Source: DASXKD01 sp963703605
Lineage (GTDB): Bacteria; Actinomycetota; Actinomycetes; Streptosporangiales; Streptosporangiaceae
Assembly: GCA_963703605.1 (NCBI GenBank)
Contig: CAVPFC010000063.1
Span: 123,705 to 187,704, forward strand
DNA: 64,000 bases
Reading direction: 5' to 3'
Position 1 is the first letter of the stretch. The number at the start of each line of letters is the position of its first letter. Of this stretch, positions 40,975 through 50,189 are shown piece by piece. A program made the position numbers and the translations under genes. The notes beneath the pieces were generated by a model that worked only from the letters and a program-made list of their open reading frames with translations, did not search any database and had not been told where the DNA came from.

Positions 40975-42990
40975 ATGTTCGAGTCGGCGGGCGTCCTGGA
41001 CGGGCTGAACGAAGAACAGCGCCGGGCGGTGGCGCATCCGGGCGGGCCGTTGCTTGTCCTGGCCGGGGCCGGCACCGGGAAGACCCGCACGCTGGTGGCC
41101 CGGGCGGCCTGGCTGTGCGAGCAGGGGGTGCAGCCCGGCCGGATCCTGCTGCTGACGTTCACCCGCCGCGCCGCCGACGACATGCTCTCGCGCGCCATGG
41201 GCCGGTCCCGGCCGTCCGGCGGGCGGATCACCGGCGGGACCTTTCACGCGATCGCGCACCGGATCATCCGCCAGCACGCCGAGTCGTTTTCGCTGCCGCC
41301 AGAGTTCACCGTGATCGACCCGGCGGACGTGACCGACCTGCTCGACTCCCACCGGGCCGAGCACGGCCTGGTGGGCACGGTTCGCCGCGCCCCGCGTGCC
41401 TCGGTGTGCGCCGACATCTACACCAGGTGCGTGAACACTCAGGCCACGGTCGCCGACGTGGTGAAGGAGGACTTCGGATGGTGTACCGACTACACCGGCC
41501 AGCTCGCCGAGCTGTTCCGCGGTTATGTCGCGCACAAGCGCAGCCACGCCCTGGTCGATTTCGACGACCTGCTGCTGCTGTGGCGGGCCGCGCTGGCCGA
41601 TCCGGCCGCCGGGCCGGTCCTGCGCGGCATGTTCGACGCGGTCCTTGTCGATGAGTACCAGGACGTCAACGCGATCCAGGCTGACATTGTGCGGCTGCTC
41701 GTGCCGGAAGCGGGCTGCCTGACCTGCGTCGGAGACGACGCCCAGGCCATCTATGCCTTCCGGGGCGCCGACCCCGGGCACCTGCGCCAGCTGGCCGGCA
41801 CCTTCCCCGGGCTGACCGTCGTGCGCCTTGGCCAGAACTACCGGTCGAAGCGGGCGGTGCTGCGGCTGGCCAACGCGGTGCGCCCGCAGTCATCCGGGCT
41901 GGAGCTCGCGCTCACCGCGGCCCGCGACGGCGGGGCGGCTCCGGTGCTGGTGCGCTGCTACGACGAGGCGACGCAGGCGCGCGAGATCTGCGCCCGGGTG
42001 CTCGACGCCCACGAGGCCGGCGCCGACTTGCGCGACCAGGCGGTCCTGGTCCGCGCGGCGCATCACAGCGACGTGCTGGAGATAGAACTGGCGGCCCGGA
42101 GCATCCCGTACATCAAGTACGGGGGGCTGCGGTTCACCGAGGCCGCGCACGTCAAGGACTTCCTGGCGGCCGCCCGGATCGTCGCCAATCCCGCCGACGA
42201 CCTCGCCTGGTTCCGGCTGCTCCGGCTGCACGAGGGCGTCGGCTCGGTGAGCGCCCGGCGGGTCATCGACGTCCTGTGCCCCGCCGATCCCGGCCCGTTC
42301 GACCGGTGGAAGGAAGCCGTCGAAGCCGCGCCGCGGCGCGCCCGCGAGGACCTGGCCGCGACCATCGGCGGCCTGGCCGCGGCCGGCGCCGTGGAACCGG
42401 CGGGCCAGCGGGCAACCGCGATCCTGGCCGCCCTGGACGGCCCGCTGCGCGCACGCTACCCCGACGCGGACGTCCGGATCGCCGACCTGGAGCGGCTGGC
42501 CGACGCGGCGGCGAGCAGGCCGTCGCTGCACGACGCGCTGGTCGAACTGGCCCTCGACCCCCCGGTCTCCGCGTCCGATCTGGCCGGCCCGCCCCGCAAC
42601 GACGAGGACTTCCTGGTCATCTCGACGGTGCACTCGGCCAAGGGCCTCGAATGGCCGGTGGTGCACCTGCCGCACCTGGTCGACGGCGCGGTGCCCAGCG
42701 ACATGGCGCTGGCCACCCCCGAGGGGCTGGCCGAGGAGCGGCGGCTGTTCTACGTCGCCGTGACCAGGGCCCGCGACCAGCTCTTCCTGTACGCGCCGCT
42801 GCGCCTGCACCACCACCGGATGGCCAGCGACGACCGGCACAGCTACGGACAGCTCACCCGGTTCCTCGACGACCAGGCGCTGGCCGCGTGCGACACGGTC
42901 CAGGCCGAGCCGCCGCAGCCGGTGCTGCCCCGCACCGGGCAACTGGCCGCGCGGATCGCCGCTGACCTCGACGCGCTCTGGACCGGCTGA
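40975..42990 (+). CDS. UvrD/PcrA-like superfamily 1A DNA helicase
   Basis: 671 residues from ATG at 40975. Motif I 'GAGTGKT' (31-37), motif Ia 'LLTFTRRAADDM', motif II 'VLVDEYQDVN' , motif III 'CVGDDAQAIYAFRGA', motif IV 'LGQNYRS', motif V 'ISTVHSAKGLEWPVV', motif VI 'VAVTRARDQL'. All ATPase motifs are intact. Shorter than UvrD, close to the actinobacterial UvrD-like (ATP-dependent helicase) proteins that lack the C-terminal RNA-polymerase tail. Likely roles are repair or replication restart; unwinding polarity should be 3' to 5' by family. Confidence 0.93.
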   Translation: MFESAGVLDGLNEEQRRAVAHPGGPLLVLAGAGTGKTRTLVARAAWLCEQGVQPGRILLLTFTRRAADDMLSRAMGRSRPSGGRITGGTFHAIAHRIIRQHAESFSLPPEFTVIDPADVTDLLDSHRAEHGLVGTVRRAPRASVCADIYTRCVNTQATVADVVKEDFGWCTDYTGQLAELFRGYVAHKRSHALVDFDDLLLLWRAALADPAAGPVLRGMFDAVLVDEYQDVNAIQADIVRLLVPEAGCLTCVGDDAQAIYAFRGADPGHLRQLAGTFPGLTVVRLGQNYRSKRAVLRLANAVRPQSSGLELALTAARDGGAAPVLVRCYDEATQAREICARVLDAHEAGADLRDQAVLVRAAHHSDVLEIELAARSIPYIKYGGLRFTEAAHVKDFLAAARIVANPADDLAWFRLLRLHEGVGSVSARRVIDVLCPADPGPFDRWKEAVEAAPRRAREDLAATIGGLAAAGAVEPAGQRATAILAALDGPLRARYPDADVRIADLERLADAAASRPSLHDALVELALDPPVSASDLAGPPRNDEDFLVISTVHSAKGLEWPVVHLPHLVDGAVPSDMALATPEGLAEERRLFYVAVTRARDQLFLYAPLRLHHHRMASDDRHSYGQLTRFLDDQALAACDTVQAEPPQPVLPRTGQLAARIAADLDALWTG

Positions 42991-43029
42991 CCCGCCGCGG
43001 CTGACCGCGCCCGCGGGTTCGCGTGTTAG

Positions 43030-43081
43030 TGATCGTTGCCACATTGATCACGTTCTTTGCTGATCGCCGTCACATCGATCG
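43030..43081. promoter_or_regulatory. Pair of 21-base repeats upstream of the DUF574 gene
   Basis: TGATCGTTGCCACATTGATCA (43030-43050) and TGATCGCCGTCACATCGATCG (43061-43081) match at 15 or more of 21 positions and each has inverted GATC-type ends; they are 31 bases apart. They lie in the 287-base gap 42991-43277 between the helicase and the methyltransferase genes, which otherwise shows no coding pattern. Likely a regulator binding region. Confidence 0.4.
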
Positions 43082-43277
43082 GCAACCAGGCAGCATCGGC
43101 CCCAGCAGTAGGCGGCCCGGCCGCCGGGCGAAAGCCATGCCGCGTTGACGGAATGTTAACGCTGGACGACGCCCTCGTAGCTGCGCCGGGCGTCCCGGGC
43201 GGGCTGGGGGACAGTAGGGTTGCAGGAAGTCAAGCCCGGGCTAAATCCCGGTACCGTACCCCCATGCGGAGCCGTGG

Positions 43278-44078
43278 TTGACGCAGCTGAAGATCGACAC
43301 CTCGAAACCGCATGCCGCGCGCATGTACGACTACCTGCTCGGCGGCAAGGACCATTTCGCGGTGGACCGGGAGATCGCCGAACGAGCCATTGCGGCCATT
43401 CCCACCGGGCGCACCGCCGCCCGGGAGAACCGGGCCTTCCTCGGCCGCGCGGTGCGCTACCTGGTCGCCGAGGCGGGGATCCGGCAGTTCCTGGACATCG
43501 GCACCGGCCTGCCGAGCGCGAACAACGTACACGAGGTGGCGCAGGCGGCGGCGCCGGAGTCCCGGGTGGTGTACGTCGACAACGACCCGATCGTCCTGGC
43601 CCACGCCCGGGCGCTGCTGACCAGCACACCGGAAGGCCGCAGCGCCTATATCGAGGCGGACCTCTGCGAGCCGGACAAGATCCTCGCCGCCCCGGCCATC
43701 GTCGAGACGCTCGACCTCACCAAGCCGGTTGCGCTCATGCTGGTCGGCATCCTGCACTTCGTGCCGGACGAGGCCAACCCGGCGCCGGCGGTGACCACGC
43801 TGATCGATGCGCTGCCCCCGGGCAGTTACCTGGCCGCCTCGCACGGCACGCCGGAGTTCAACCCGGACGGGTCGGCGGCCTGGACCCGTACCTACCGGGG
43901 CAGCGGGGTGCCGTTCCAGCTCCGCACCGCCGACGAGTTCGCGGAACTCGCGTTCGGTGGCCTTGAGTTCGTCGACCCCGGGATGGTCCTGGTCTCGGAC
44001 TGGCGGCCGGAAGGCCCGGACCCGCGCCCGCTGGCCGGGGAGGTCGGCATCGTCGGCGGGGTCGCCAAGAAGCCCTGA
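43278..44078 (+). CDS. DUF574 SAM-dependent methyltransferase
   Basis: 266 residues from a TTG at 43278; no ATG or GTG is in frame just upstream. The N-terminal 'DTSKPHAARMYDYLLGGKDHFAVDREIAERA' is the DUF574/Methyltransf_19 hallmark; the SAM fold shows 'FLDIGTGLPSANNVHEVA', 'VVYVDNDPIVLAHARALL' and 'LVGILHFVPD'. Actinobacteria carry many copies; function is unknown for most. A strong hairpin follows the stop (44259-44283). Confidence 0.9.
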   Translation: MTQLKIDTSKPHAARMYDYLLGGKDHFAVDREIAERAIAAIPTGRTAARENRAFLGRAVRYLVAEAGIRQFLDIGTGLPSANNVHEVAQAAAPESRVVYVDNDPIVLAHARALLTSTPEGRSAYIEADLCEPDKILAAPAIVETLDLTKPVALMLVGILHFVPDEANPAPAVTTLIDALPPGSYLAASHGTPEFNPDGSAAWTRTYRGSGVPFQLRTADEFAELAFGGLEFVDPGMVLVSDWRPEGPDPRPLAGEVGIVGGVAKKP

Positions 44079-44258
44079 CCCGGCCGGGGACTTACCAGGC
44101 CTCGGACACCTCGCGGTTAGCGAACCCGGTAGGCCGTAGCGGTATCAGCCGCTCGGCGCGCAGCCAGCCGTTGAACTCGTTGGTGCAGCGGAGGTTGCAG
44201 GTACCGCCGTGTGCCAAGTCCGAAACGCCGCCCGCGCTCCGCTCCTCCATCAGCCGTT

Positions 44259-44283
44259 TGTCGTGGTGGGCGCCACCACGACA
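44259..44283. terminator. Bidirectional terminator-like hairpin
   Basis: TGTCGTGGTGG-GCG-CCACCACGACA: eleven perfect pairs with a three-base loop, in the gap between the methyltransferase gene (ends 44078) and the convergent transporter fragment (ends 44324). The other 200 bases of the gap hold only an implausible minus-strand frame. Confidence 0.65.
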
Positions 44284-44323
44284 CAGAGCGTCGTCAAGGC
44301 GCCCTTTATGACAAACACCTGCG

Positions 44324-44956
44324 CTACATCGGCGGGGCCAGCGCCTCGTGCGCGGCCTCGGGTATCCCGGCCGGCCCGGCGCCCGGGTCGCGCTGGGTGA
44401 GCGGGCCGCGGCGCAGCAGCACACCGGCCACGACCGCGCCGCAGGCGAAGATCACGGCCGACCACCAGAACGCGGTCGTGTAGCCGTGCACGAGCGCGAG
44501 GCCGAGCAGCCCGGCGCTGGGCCTGCCGTGGATCACGGTGGCCGGGCTGGCGTGGCTGGCCACGTCGCCGGCCGCGGCGCTGGTGGCGACCGTGTTCAGC
44601 AGCGCGGTGCCCACCGAGCCGCCGAGCTGCTGCCCGGTATTGACCGACGCGGAGGCCACGCCGGCGTCGGACGGGCGGACGCCGAACGTGCCGGTGTTGA
44701 TCGACGGCGCGATCACCTGGCCGAGCCCGAGACCGAGGACCATGAGCGCCGGCAGCACGGCGGTCACGTAGCTCGAGTGCAGCCCGATCCTGGTCAGCCA
44801 CAGCATGCCCGCCGCGGCGATCAGCATGCCGGTGGTGACCAGCGGCTTCGGGCCGAACCTGGGCATCAGGACGATCGTCGCCACGTTGGCGGAGATCATG
44901 ATGCAGGCGACCATCGGCAGGAACGCGAGCCCGGTGACGACGGGGGAGTAGCGCAG
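44324..44956 (-). CDS. C-terminal half of an MFS drug transporter (DHA2-like), truncated at a chimeric join
   Basis: About 210 residues with the end of a 14-helix MFS transporter: 'RYSPVVTGLAFLPM', 'MPRFGPKPLVTTGMLIAAAGMLWL', 'GLGLGQVIAPSINTGTFGVRPSDAGVASASVNTGQQLGGSVGTALLNTVA', then one or two more helices and a basic, proline-rich tail. The 'GVASASVNTGQQLGGSVGTALL' segment is the DHA2 motif. The N-terminal half is absent; instead the frame continues upstream into a cytochrome P450 at 44957. Base composition on this side is that of the actinobacterial part of the window. Confidence 0.8.
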   Translation of the reverse strand: MRYSPVVTGLAFLPMVACIMISANVATIVLMPRFGPKPLVTTGMLIAAAGMLWLTRIGLHSSYVTAVLPALMVLGLGLGQVIAPSINTGTFGVRPSDAGVASASVNTGQQLGGSVGTALLNTVATSAAAGDVASHASPATVIHGRPSAGLLGLALVHGYTTAFWWSAVIFACGAVVAGVLLRRGPLTQRDPGAGPAGIPEAAHEALAPPM

Positions 44957-45808
44957 GGGATACCGTAATAGCAAGTCGACGCTGTTGCCGATCAGATTGG
45001 TCGTCGTCTCGTGCCCGGCGTTGAGCAGGAAGATGCAGTTGTGAAGGAGCTCGAGCTCCGACAGGCGCTCGCCGCCGCGCGCGGCCGAACCGGCGGCAAA
45101 TTCGCTGGCATTGATCAGGATCGAGAGAATTTCCCGGCCGTCCGTGCCCGGGCTTTGCTGCCGCTCGGCGATGAGCTTGGTCAAATAGTCCTTGAACTCG
45201 GCGACCGAATTGACGCCCGCATCGAATTGTTCGCGCTTGAGGACTGGCTCGAGCGCGCCGAGGATCGTGAGCGACCACTTGCGCAGCGGGCCCCTTTCGC
45301 TCTGCGGTACACCGAGCAGATCGCCGATGAGCTGCATCGGGATCGCGGCGGCAAAGTCATCGATCAGGTCGATGACGCCTGACTGAGCAGCATGGTCCAA
45401 CAGCCGATCGACCAGCGCCTCAATCCTAGGCTCGATCGCCTTGAGCGCGCGCGGCGTGAATACCGGCGCCAGCAGCTTGCGGACCCGCGTGTGCACTGGC
45501 GGATCGTTGAACACGAGGCTCGTGGTGTGATGTTCGTAGAGCAGGCTGTCGGCAAAGGCCGGCTTGAAATCGATCTTCTTGTCCGAGCTCCAGGTCGCCG
45601 TGTCGCGATAAACCTGCGCCACATCGTCGTAGCGGGTCAGAAAGAACGAGCCGTCAGGCAGGCGGTGGATCGGCGCATGTTCGCGCAAGGCCGTGTAGGT
45701 CGGGTAGGGGTCGTTCAAGAACGCCGGGCTGAGGCGCGCGAGATCGAAGCCACGGATCAGCTCCGCCGCTTGCTGGTCCGCGATCCGCTGCACCGGAGCC
45801 GCCGGCAT
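44957..45808 (-). CDS. N-terminal two thirds of a cytochrome P450, truncated at a chimeric join
   Basis: About 284 residues from ATG at 45808. Typical P450 N-terminus ('FLNDPYPTYTALREHAPIHRLPDGSFFLTRYDDVAQVYRD'), C-helix 'DPPVHTRVRKLLAPVFTPRAL' and I helix 'LLNAGHETTTNLIGNSVDLLLRYP' (264-271 contains the oxygen-activation AGHETTTN motif). The ExxR motif and the haem Cys loop that must follow are absent, so the protein as encoded cannot bind haem. The frame runs on into an MFS transporter. Codon use and GC content fit the alphaproteobacterial right part. Confidence 0.85.
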
Positions 45809-45909
45809 CGCCGTCTCCCTGATCCCGCCCTCGGTCCGTGCCGCGTGTGGGGGCGTTTGCCGATCTGGTGCGGTCCGCCTTGTGCGGTCGGCGTCGGCTG
45901 TCGACTTCA

Positions 45910-45920
45910 GTAAAGTTTAC
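45910..45920. promoter_or_regulatory. Candidate operator between divergent P450 and IclR genes
   Basis: GTAAA-G-TTTAC, a perfect five-base inverted repeat, in an AT-rich intergenic stretch (45900-45960) of the 198-base divergent gap. IclR proteins often repress a neighbouring divergent operon from such sites. Short, so not specific. Confidence 0.3.
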
Positions 45921-46006
45921 CATTGGGGTATTTAATTCTGCAATAGCCAATTCGATGGCGTGGCGAAGCAGTGCTAAGAAACCCTGCGTCTCGTAGAATC
46001 GACGGC

Positions 46007-46795
46007 ATGACGAAATCACAGCGCGGCATTCAATCGGTCGAAATCGGCTTGCGGGTTGCGAAAGTCCTTGCCGAGTCGCCTGGCGCGCTTCAGCTCAAAG
46101 AGCTGGCAGCGCGTGCCGGGCTTTCCGCCAGCAAGACCCACCGCTATTTGGTCAGCCTGGCTCGCGTCGGTCTGGTTCAGCAGGTTGACGGCCGTTACGA
46201 CCTCGGCGGCATGGCGCTCGGCTTCGGCCTGGCGGCGCTGGCGCGCATCGATGTGGTGCGCTCGGCGTCGCCGGCGCTTGCTTCGGTGCGCGACCGGACC
46301 GGCGCCACAACCTTCCTCGCCGTGTGGGGATATAACGGGCCGACCATCGTCCGCTGGGAAGAGAGCAGTCATCCGGTGACGCTCAATGTCCGCGTTGGTT
46401 CGATCATGCCGCTTCTGACCTCGGCGACCGGCCGCTTGTTCGCAGCGTTTCTTCCGGCCGAACAGACCGATGCGATGCTGCGCGGCGAGGTACAAAGTCT
46501 GCGCAAGCGCGGCGCCGCTGCGTCGCGCCGCGTCTTGAACGACTTTCGGCGCCTGCAAGCCAAGATTCGCTCGACCGGCATCAGTCCGGCCGACGGCACC
46601 CAATTGGCGAGCGTCAGCGCCTTGAGCGCGCCGATCTTCGATGTCGACGGCCGCATCGTCGCTGCCATCACCAGCTTGGGGCCGCGCGGCGATTTTGATT
46701 GCTCGACCAACGGTCCGCCGGCTCGGGTGTTGCTCTCTGTGACCCGCGAACTGTCGGCAGGGTTGGGCTACACCGACAAGCGAAGTCCGGCGTGA
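46007..46795 (+). CDS. IclR-family transcriptional regulator
   Basis: 262 residues from ATG at 46007. HTH_IclR winged helix (about 5-75: 'QSVEIGLRVAKVLAESPGALQLKELAARAGLSASKTHRYLVSLARVGLVQQ') and effector domain (about 90-255; 'VSALSAPIFDVDGRIVAAITSLGP' carries the ligand-binding loop). The effector is unknown; divergence from the P450 fragment and convergence with the Baeyer-Villiger gene point to control of a hydrophobic-substrate catabolic set. Confidence 0.93.
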   Translation: MTKSQRGIQSVEIGLRVAKVLAESPGALQLKELAARAGLSASKTHRYLVSLARVGLVQQVDGRYDLGGMALGFGLAALARIDVVRSASPALASVRDRTGATTFLAVWGYNGPTIVRWEESSHPVTLNVRVGSIMPLLTSATGRLFAAFLPAEQTDAMLRGEVQSLRKRGAAASRRVLNDFRRLQAKIRSTGISPADGTQLASVSALSAPIFDVDGRIVAAITSLGPRGDFDCSTNGPPARVLLSVTRELSAGLGYTDKRSPA

Positions 46796-46813
46796 CCGGA
46801 ATGCGTGACCGCT

Positions 46814-48290
46814 CTACGCCGCTTTCGCGGCCTCGCGCCGCCGCTCGAATTGCAGCGCCGGGTCGTCGACCGCGCCGAACCGCAGGCTCAGCAGGTCGCG
46901 CACGTAATTCTGATAAAGCCGCCACGGCTTTTTCGAGCCCTGGCGCGGGAATTGATCGATCGCGCGCTGGATATAGCCGGACGAGAAGTCGATCAGCGGC
47001 TCGGGCTTGACCGACGGATCCTGGCGCGGCGTGCACGCGACGTAGCCGCGCCGGTCCATGTAGTTGATCAGCCGCGCCACATAGGCGCAGGTCAGATCGC
47101 ATTTCAGCGTCCAGGACGCATTGGTGTAGCCGAACGCCGCAAACAGGTTCGGGAACGTCGCTGAACATGACGCCCTTGAAATTCATCGTGTCGGAGAAGG
47201 TCACCGGCTTGCCGTCGACGGCGATGTTGATGCCGCCGAGCAGAAGGAGCTTCAGCCCGGTCGCGGTGACGATGATGTCGGCAGCAAGCTCGCGGCCGGA
47301 CTGCAGGCGGATGCCCTTTTCGGTGAAGCTTTCGATCGTGTCGGTGACGACGTCAGCCTTGCCGGATTTGATCGCGCGGAAGAAATCGGCGTCCGGCGCG
47401 AGACACAGCCGCTGATCCCACGGATTGTAGCGCGGGTTGAAATGCGTGAGCACGTCGTAGTCCGGGCCGAGCTGCGCGCGCACTTGGCCCACGATCCATT
47501 TCTTCACCGCTCTCGGATTGCGGCGTGACAGATTGTAGAAATAAAGCCCGAACAACACGTAATACCAGCGCGCGAAGGCATACGCGGTCCGCGTCGGCAG
47601 GTACCGGCGCAGCACCGTGGCAAGCTGATCGTTGGTCGGCCGCGCCACGATGTAGGTCGGGGAACGCTGCAGCATGGTGACATGCGCCGCCGTCTCGGCG
47701 ATCACCGGAATGATCGTCACCGCGGTGGCGCCGCTGCCGATCACCACCACGCGCTTGCCGCTATAGTCGAGGCTTTCAGGCCAGTGCTGCGGATGCACGA
47801 TCCGGCCTGCGAATTTTTCCACGCCGGCAAAGTCGGGCGTGTAGCCGTTGGCATAGTCGTAATAGCCGGTGCAGCCGAACAGAAAATTACAGGTGAAGCG
47901 AACCGGCTCGCGCTCCTCGCCGCGCTCGGCCTCGATCGTCCACAGCGCATCGGCGGAAGACCACGACGCGCTTGTCACTCGGTGGCGAAAGCGGATCTTG
48001 CGGTCGATGCCATAGGCTTCCGCCGTTTCACGAATATAGCTGCGGATCGCGGGGCCGTCGGCGATCGCGGCATTCGATAGCCAGGGCCGGAACGGATAGC
48101 CGAAGGTGAACATGTCCGAATCGGAGCGGATGCCGGGATAGCGGAACAAATCCCAGGTGCCGCCGATGGCGTCGCGGCTTTCGAGGATGACAAAGGATTT
48201 GCCCGGGCACGACGTCTGCAGATGATAGGCGGCGTCGATGCCGGAGAGCCCGCTGCCGACGATGACGATATCGAAATGCTCTGGCGTCAT
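46814..48290 (-). pseudogene. Baeyer-Villiger-type flavin monooxygenase, frameshifted
   Basis: From ATG at 48290 the protein has FAD fingerprint 'GSGLSG' (12-17), the Baeyer-Villiger fingerprint 'FAGRIVHPQHWP' (F160 to P171), NADPH site 'VVIGSGATAVTIIPV' and 'IIVTATGL'. At about 47157 one extra base, in the run GTTCCC, changes frame: the wrong frame reads to 46668, while the correct C-terminus ('MARLINYMDRRGYVACTPRQ', ending 'RREAAKAA') continues in the next frame to 46814. Removing one base gives 491 residues, the usual length. Its neighbours (hydrolase, SDR) make a likely operon. Confidence 0.88.
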
Positions 48291-48338
48291 GATCTGCTTA
48301 CGCCGGTAAAGGCGCATGCGACGGCCGGCGTTTCGATC

Positions 48339-49319
48339 CTATCCTACCGGCGCCAGCGGCGCGTCGGTAGCCGCCGCGCGGTGCGCGATGCGGGCGACGA
48401 AGGCGGCGACCTGATCGGCCGAGGAGATCAATAGCATATGTCCGGCGCCTTCGAGCAGCTCCAGATCGGTGCCCGGCACTTTCGTCACAAACCCTTGAGC
48501 ATGCAGCGCGGGATCGAGGATGCGGTCCTCGGTTCCGTACAGGATGCCGACCGGCATGGTGAGATCCTTGTAGCGGGCCGGCATGCCGACAAGGTCTTGT
48601 TCGGCGGCCGTTACGTCCATCGATGCGCCGATGAAAGCGCGCGGCCGCAAGCTCAACAGCCCGCCGCCGCGGGTTGCGAAATCGGCCGGAACCGGCTGCG
48701 GGCCGAACAAGGTGGTGAGCGCGCGCTCACGATTAGCGATCGCCAACGGCGTCGCCACCGTCCACGCAATCAGGCGCCGCAGCAGCGGCGAGCCGATAGC
48801 GAGACCATCAAAGGGCGGCGGCACGCTCTCCGGCTGGTGCGTGACCGGCGCGATCAGCGCCAATGCGCCGACCTGCTCGGGATGATCGAGAGCAAGCGCG
48901 AGCGCGATCGCGCCGCCGAGCGAATGCCCGACGATCACCGGCCGTTCCAGCCCGAGCGCCTGACAAAAGCGGCTGATGATGCGCGCCTGCGCGGCGAGCG
49001 GCGCCAGCGTCGCGTCCGGCCGCAGCGAATAGCCGCTGCCGGGCCGATCGAGGATGACGACGCGGAAGTCGTGCGTGAGCCGGCCGAGCAGCGAGTGCGT
49101 GAAGTTGAGGACTTGGCCGGCGAGTCCATGAATGAGCAGCAGCGTCGGCCCGCTGCCTTTGTCGATATAGTGCAGCCGCACCCCGTCGATATCGATGAAT
49201 TTTCCGCGCGGCGGCAGGTTCGTTTCCACCTGATGCGCGGTCCACGCGGTAAACAGAACAAGCCCGAGCAGAACCAGGAGGATGAGCGCGACGGCGATGC
49301 CCGCAATCCAAACAATCAT
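48339..49319 (-). CDS. Membrane-anchored alpha/beta hydrolase
   Basis: 326 residues from ATG at 49319, which overlaps the SDR stop (ATGA). An N-terminal membrane helix (about 2-28, 'VWIAGIAVALILLVLLGLVLFTAW'), then the hydrolase fold: 'LLLIHGLAGQVLNF', nucleophile elbow 'IVGHSLGGAIAL' with Ser, catalytic His near 'LEGAGHMLLISS'. Probably an esterase or lactonase; with the upstream monooxygenase it could open an ester product of Baeyer-Villiger oxidation. The start at 49343 in the longer frame is less likely. Confidence 0.9.
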   Translation of the reverse strand: MIVWIAGIAVALILLVLLGLVLFTAWTAHQVETNLPPRGKFIDIDGVRLHYIDKGSGPTLLLIHGLAGQVLNFTHSLLGRLTHDFRVVILDRPGSGYSLRPDATLAPLAAQARIISRFCQALGLERPVIVGHSLGGAIALALALDHPEQVGALALIAPVTHQPESVPPPFDGLAIGSPLLRRLIAWTVATPLAIANRERALTTLFGPQPVPADFATRGGGLLSLRPRAFIGASMDVTAAEQDLVGMPARYKDLTMPVGILYGTEDRILDPALHAQGFVTKVPGTDLELLEGAGHMLLISSADQVAAFVARIAHRAAATDAPLAPVG

Positions 49320-50140
49320 TTCTTGCCTCCCCGCCCGAGCCACTTCCAGTAATTCACCGGCATCAGCCGCTCGACGAGTGCAGCATACTTGGCATCCGAG
49401 CCGACCAGAATACGGGCCTTTCGCCGTTCGACGCCGCGAACGATGATTTCGCCGGCCGTTTCCGGCGGCATGGTGAGGAAGGAATCGAAAAAGGTGCGGC
49501 GCTTGGCGGCTTCGTCGTCAGAAAGGCTTGCCGGCATGCGCGCATTCTTGGCGATCGACGTGGCGATGCCGCCGGGGTGCACCACGGTGACGCCGATGCG
49601 GGTGTCGGCAAGCTCGTGGCGCAAGGATTCGGAAAAACCGCGCACCGCGAATTTGCTCGCCGCGTAGGCGGTCTGGCCGGGCGGCGCGATCAAGCCGAAC
49701 AGGCTCGAAACGTTGACGATGCGCGCTTCCTCGCTGTTGGAAAGGAGCGGCAGGAACGCGCGCGTCATCTGCACCACGCCCCAGAAATTGATGCCGAGGA
49801 GCCAATCGAAATCGCTTTCGGCAACTTCGAGAAACGTGCCGCCGAGCGCCACGCCCGCATTGTTGACCAGAATATCGACCGCTCCGTGCGCCGCCATCAC
49901 CTGCGCCGGCAGCGCCGCAACGGCGGCACGGTTTGCGACGTCAAGACGATAGTGGCTGACTCGCAGCGACCGCGCGCTCTCCTGACCCGCGATCTCGGCG
50001 GCGGTGCGCGCCAGCGCCGCCTCGTCGATATCGGCGAGCGCGACGTGGCAGCCGCGGCGCGCGAGCGCGAGCGCAATTCCGCGGCCGATGCCGCCGGCCG
50101 CGCCCGTCACCACCGCCGTGCGGCCTGCAAGTTTCAGCAC
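49316..50140 (-). CDS. Short-chain dehydrogenase/reductase (SDR)
   Basis: 274 residues. Cofactor site 'VVTGAAGGIGRGIALAL' (about 9-25), 'ILVNNAGVALGG' and catalytic 'YAASKFAVRGFSESLRHEL' with Tyr-xxx-Lys. A C-terminal 'LMPVNYWKWLGRGGKK' is common in actinobacterial and proteobacterial SDRs of the mymA-like operons with a Baeyer-Villiger monooxygenase and a hydrolase. It is the first gene of that set and probably oxidises an alcohol or ketone substrate. Confidence 0.92.
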   Translation of the reverse strand: MLKLAGRTAVVTGAAGGIGRGIALALARRGCHVALADIDEAALARTAAEIAGQESARSLRVSHYRLDVANRAAVAALPAQVMAAHGAVDILVNNAGVALGGTFLEVAESDFDWLLGINFWGVVQMTRAFLPLLSNSEEARIVNVSSLFGLIAPPGQTAYAASKFAVRGFSESLRHELADTRIGVTVVHPGGIATSIAKNARMPASLSDDEAAKRRTFFDSFLTMPPETAGEIIVRGVERRKARILVGSDAKYAALVERLMPVNYWKWLGRGGKK

Positions 50141-50189
50141 TGTCGAACTCCTTTCGGCCGCGCCCGGTTCTGTCGGCGAGCGGTCTAGC

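Noticed and set aside
44259..44283. Possible phage or integron attachment site at the 11-base-pair palindrome
   Set aside because: It sits between convergent genes with no integrase or second copy; a terminator explains it better.
44092..44424. Minus-strand ORF of 110 residues in the gap before the transporter fragment
   Set aside because: It overlaps the transporter C-terminus by about 100 bases, has no ribosome site and no recognisable domain. Its C-terminal 37 residues may be a remnant, but not a supported gene.
44324..45808. A continuous 494-residue P450-transporter fusion protein
   Set aside because: Both halves are truncated at the join, no haem loop is present, and base composition changes exactly there. 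Treated as two fragments at a chimeric junction.
46668..46813. C-terminal extension of the Baeyer-Villiger ORF to 46668
   Set aside because: It is out of frame after the one-base insertion and reads as non-homologous; the real C-terminus ends at 46814 in the next frame.
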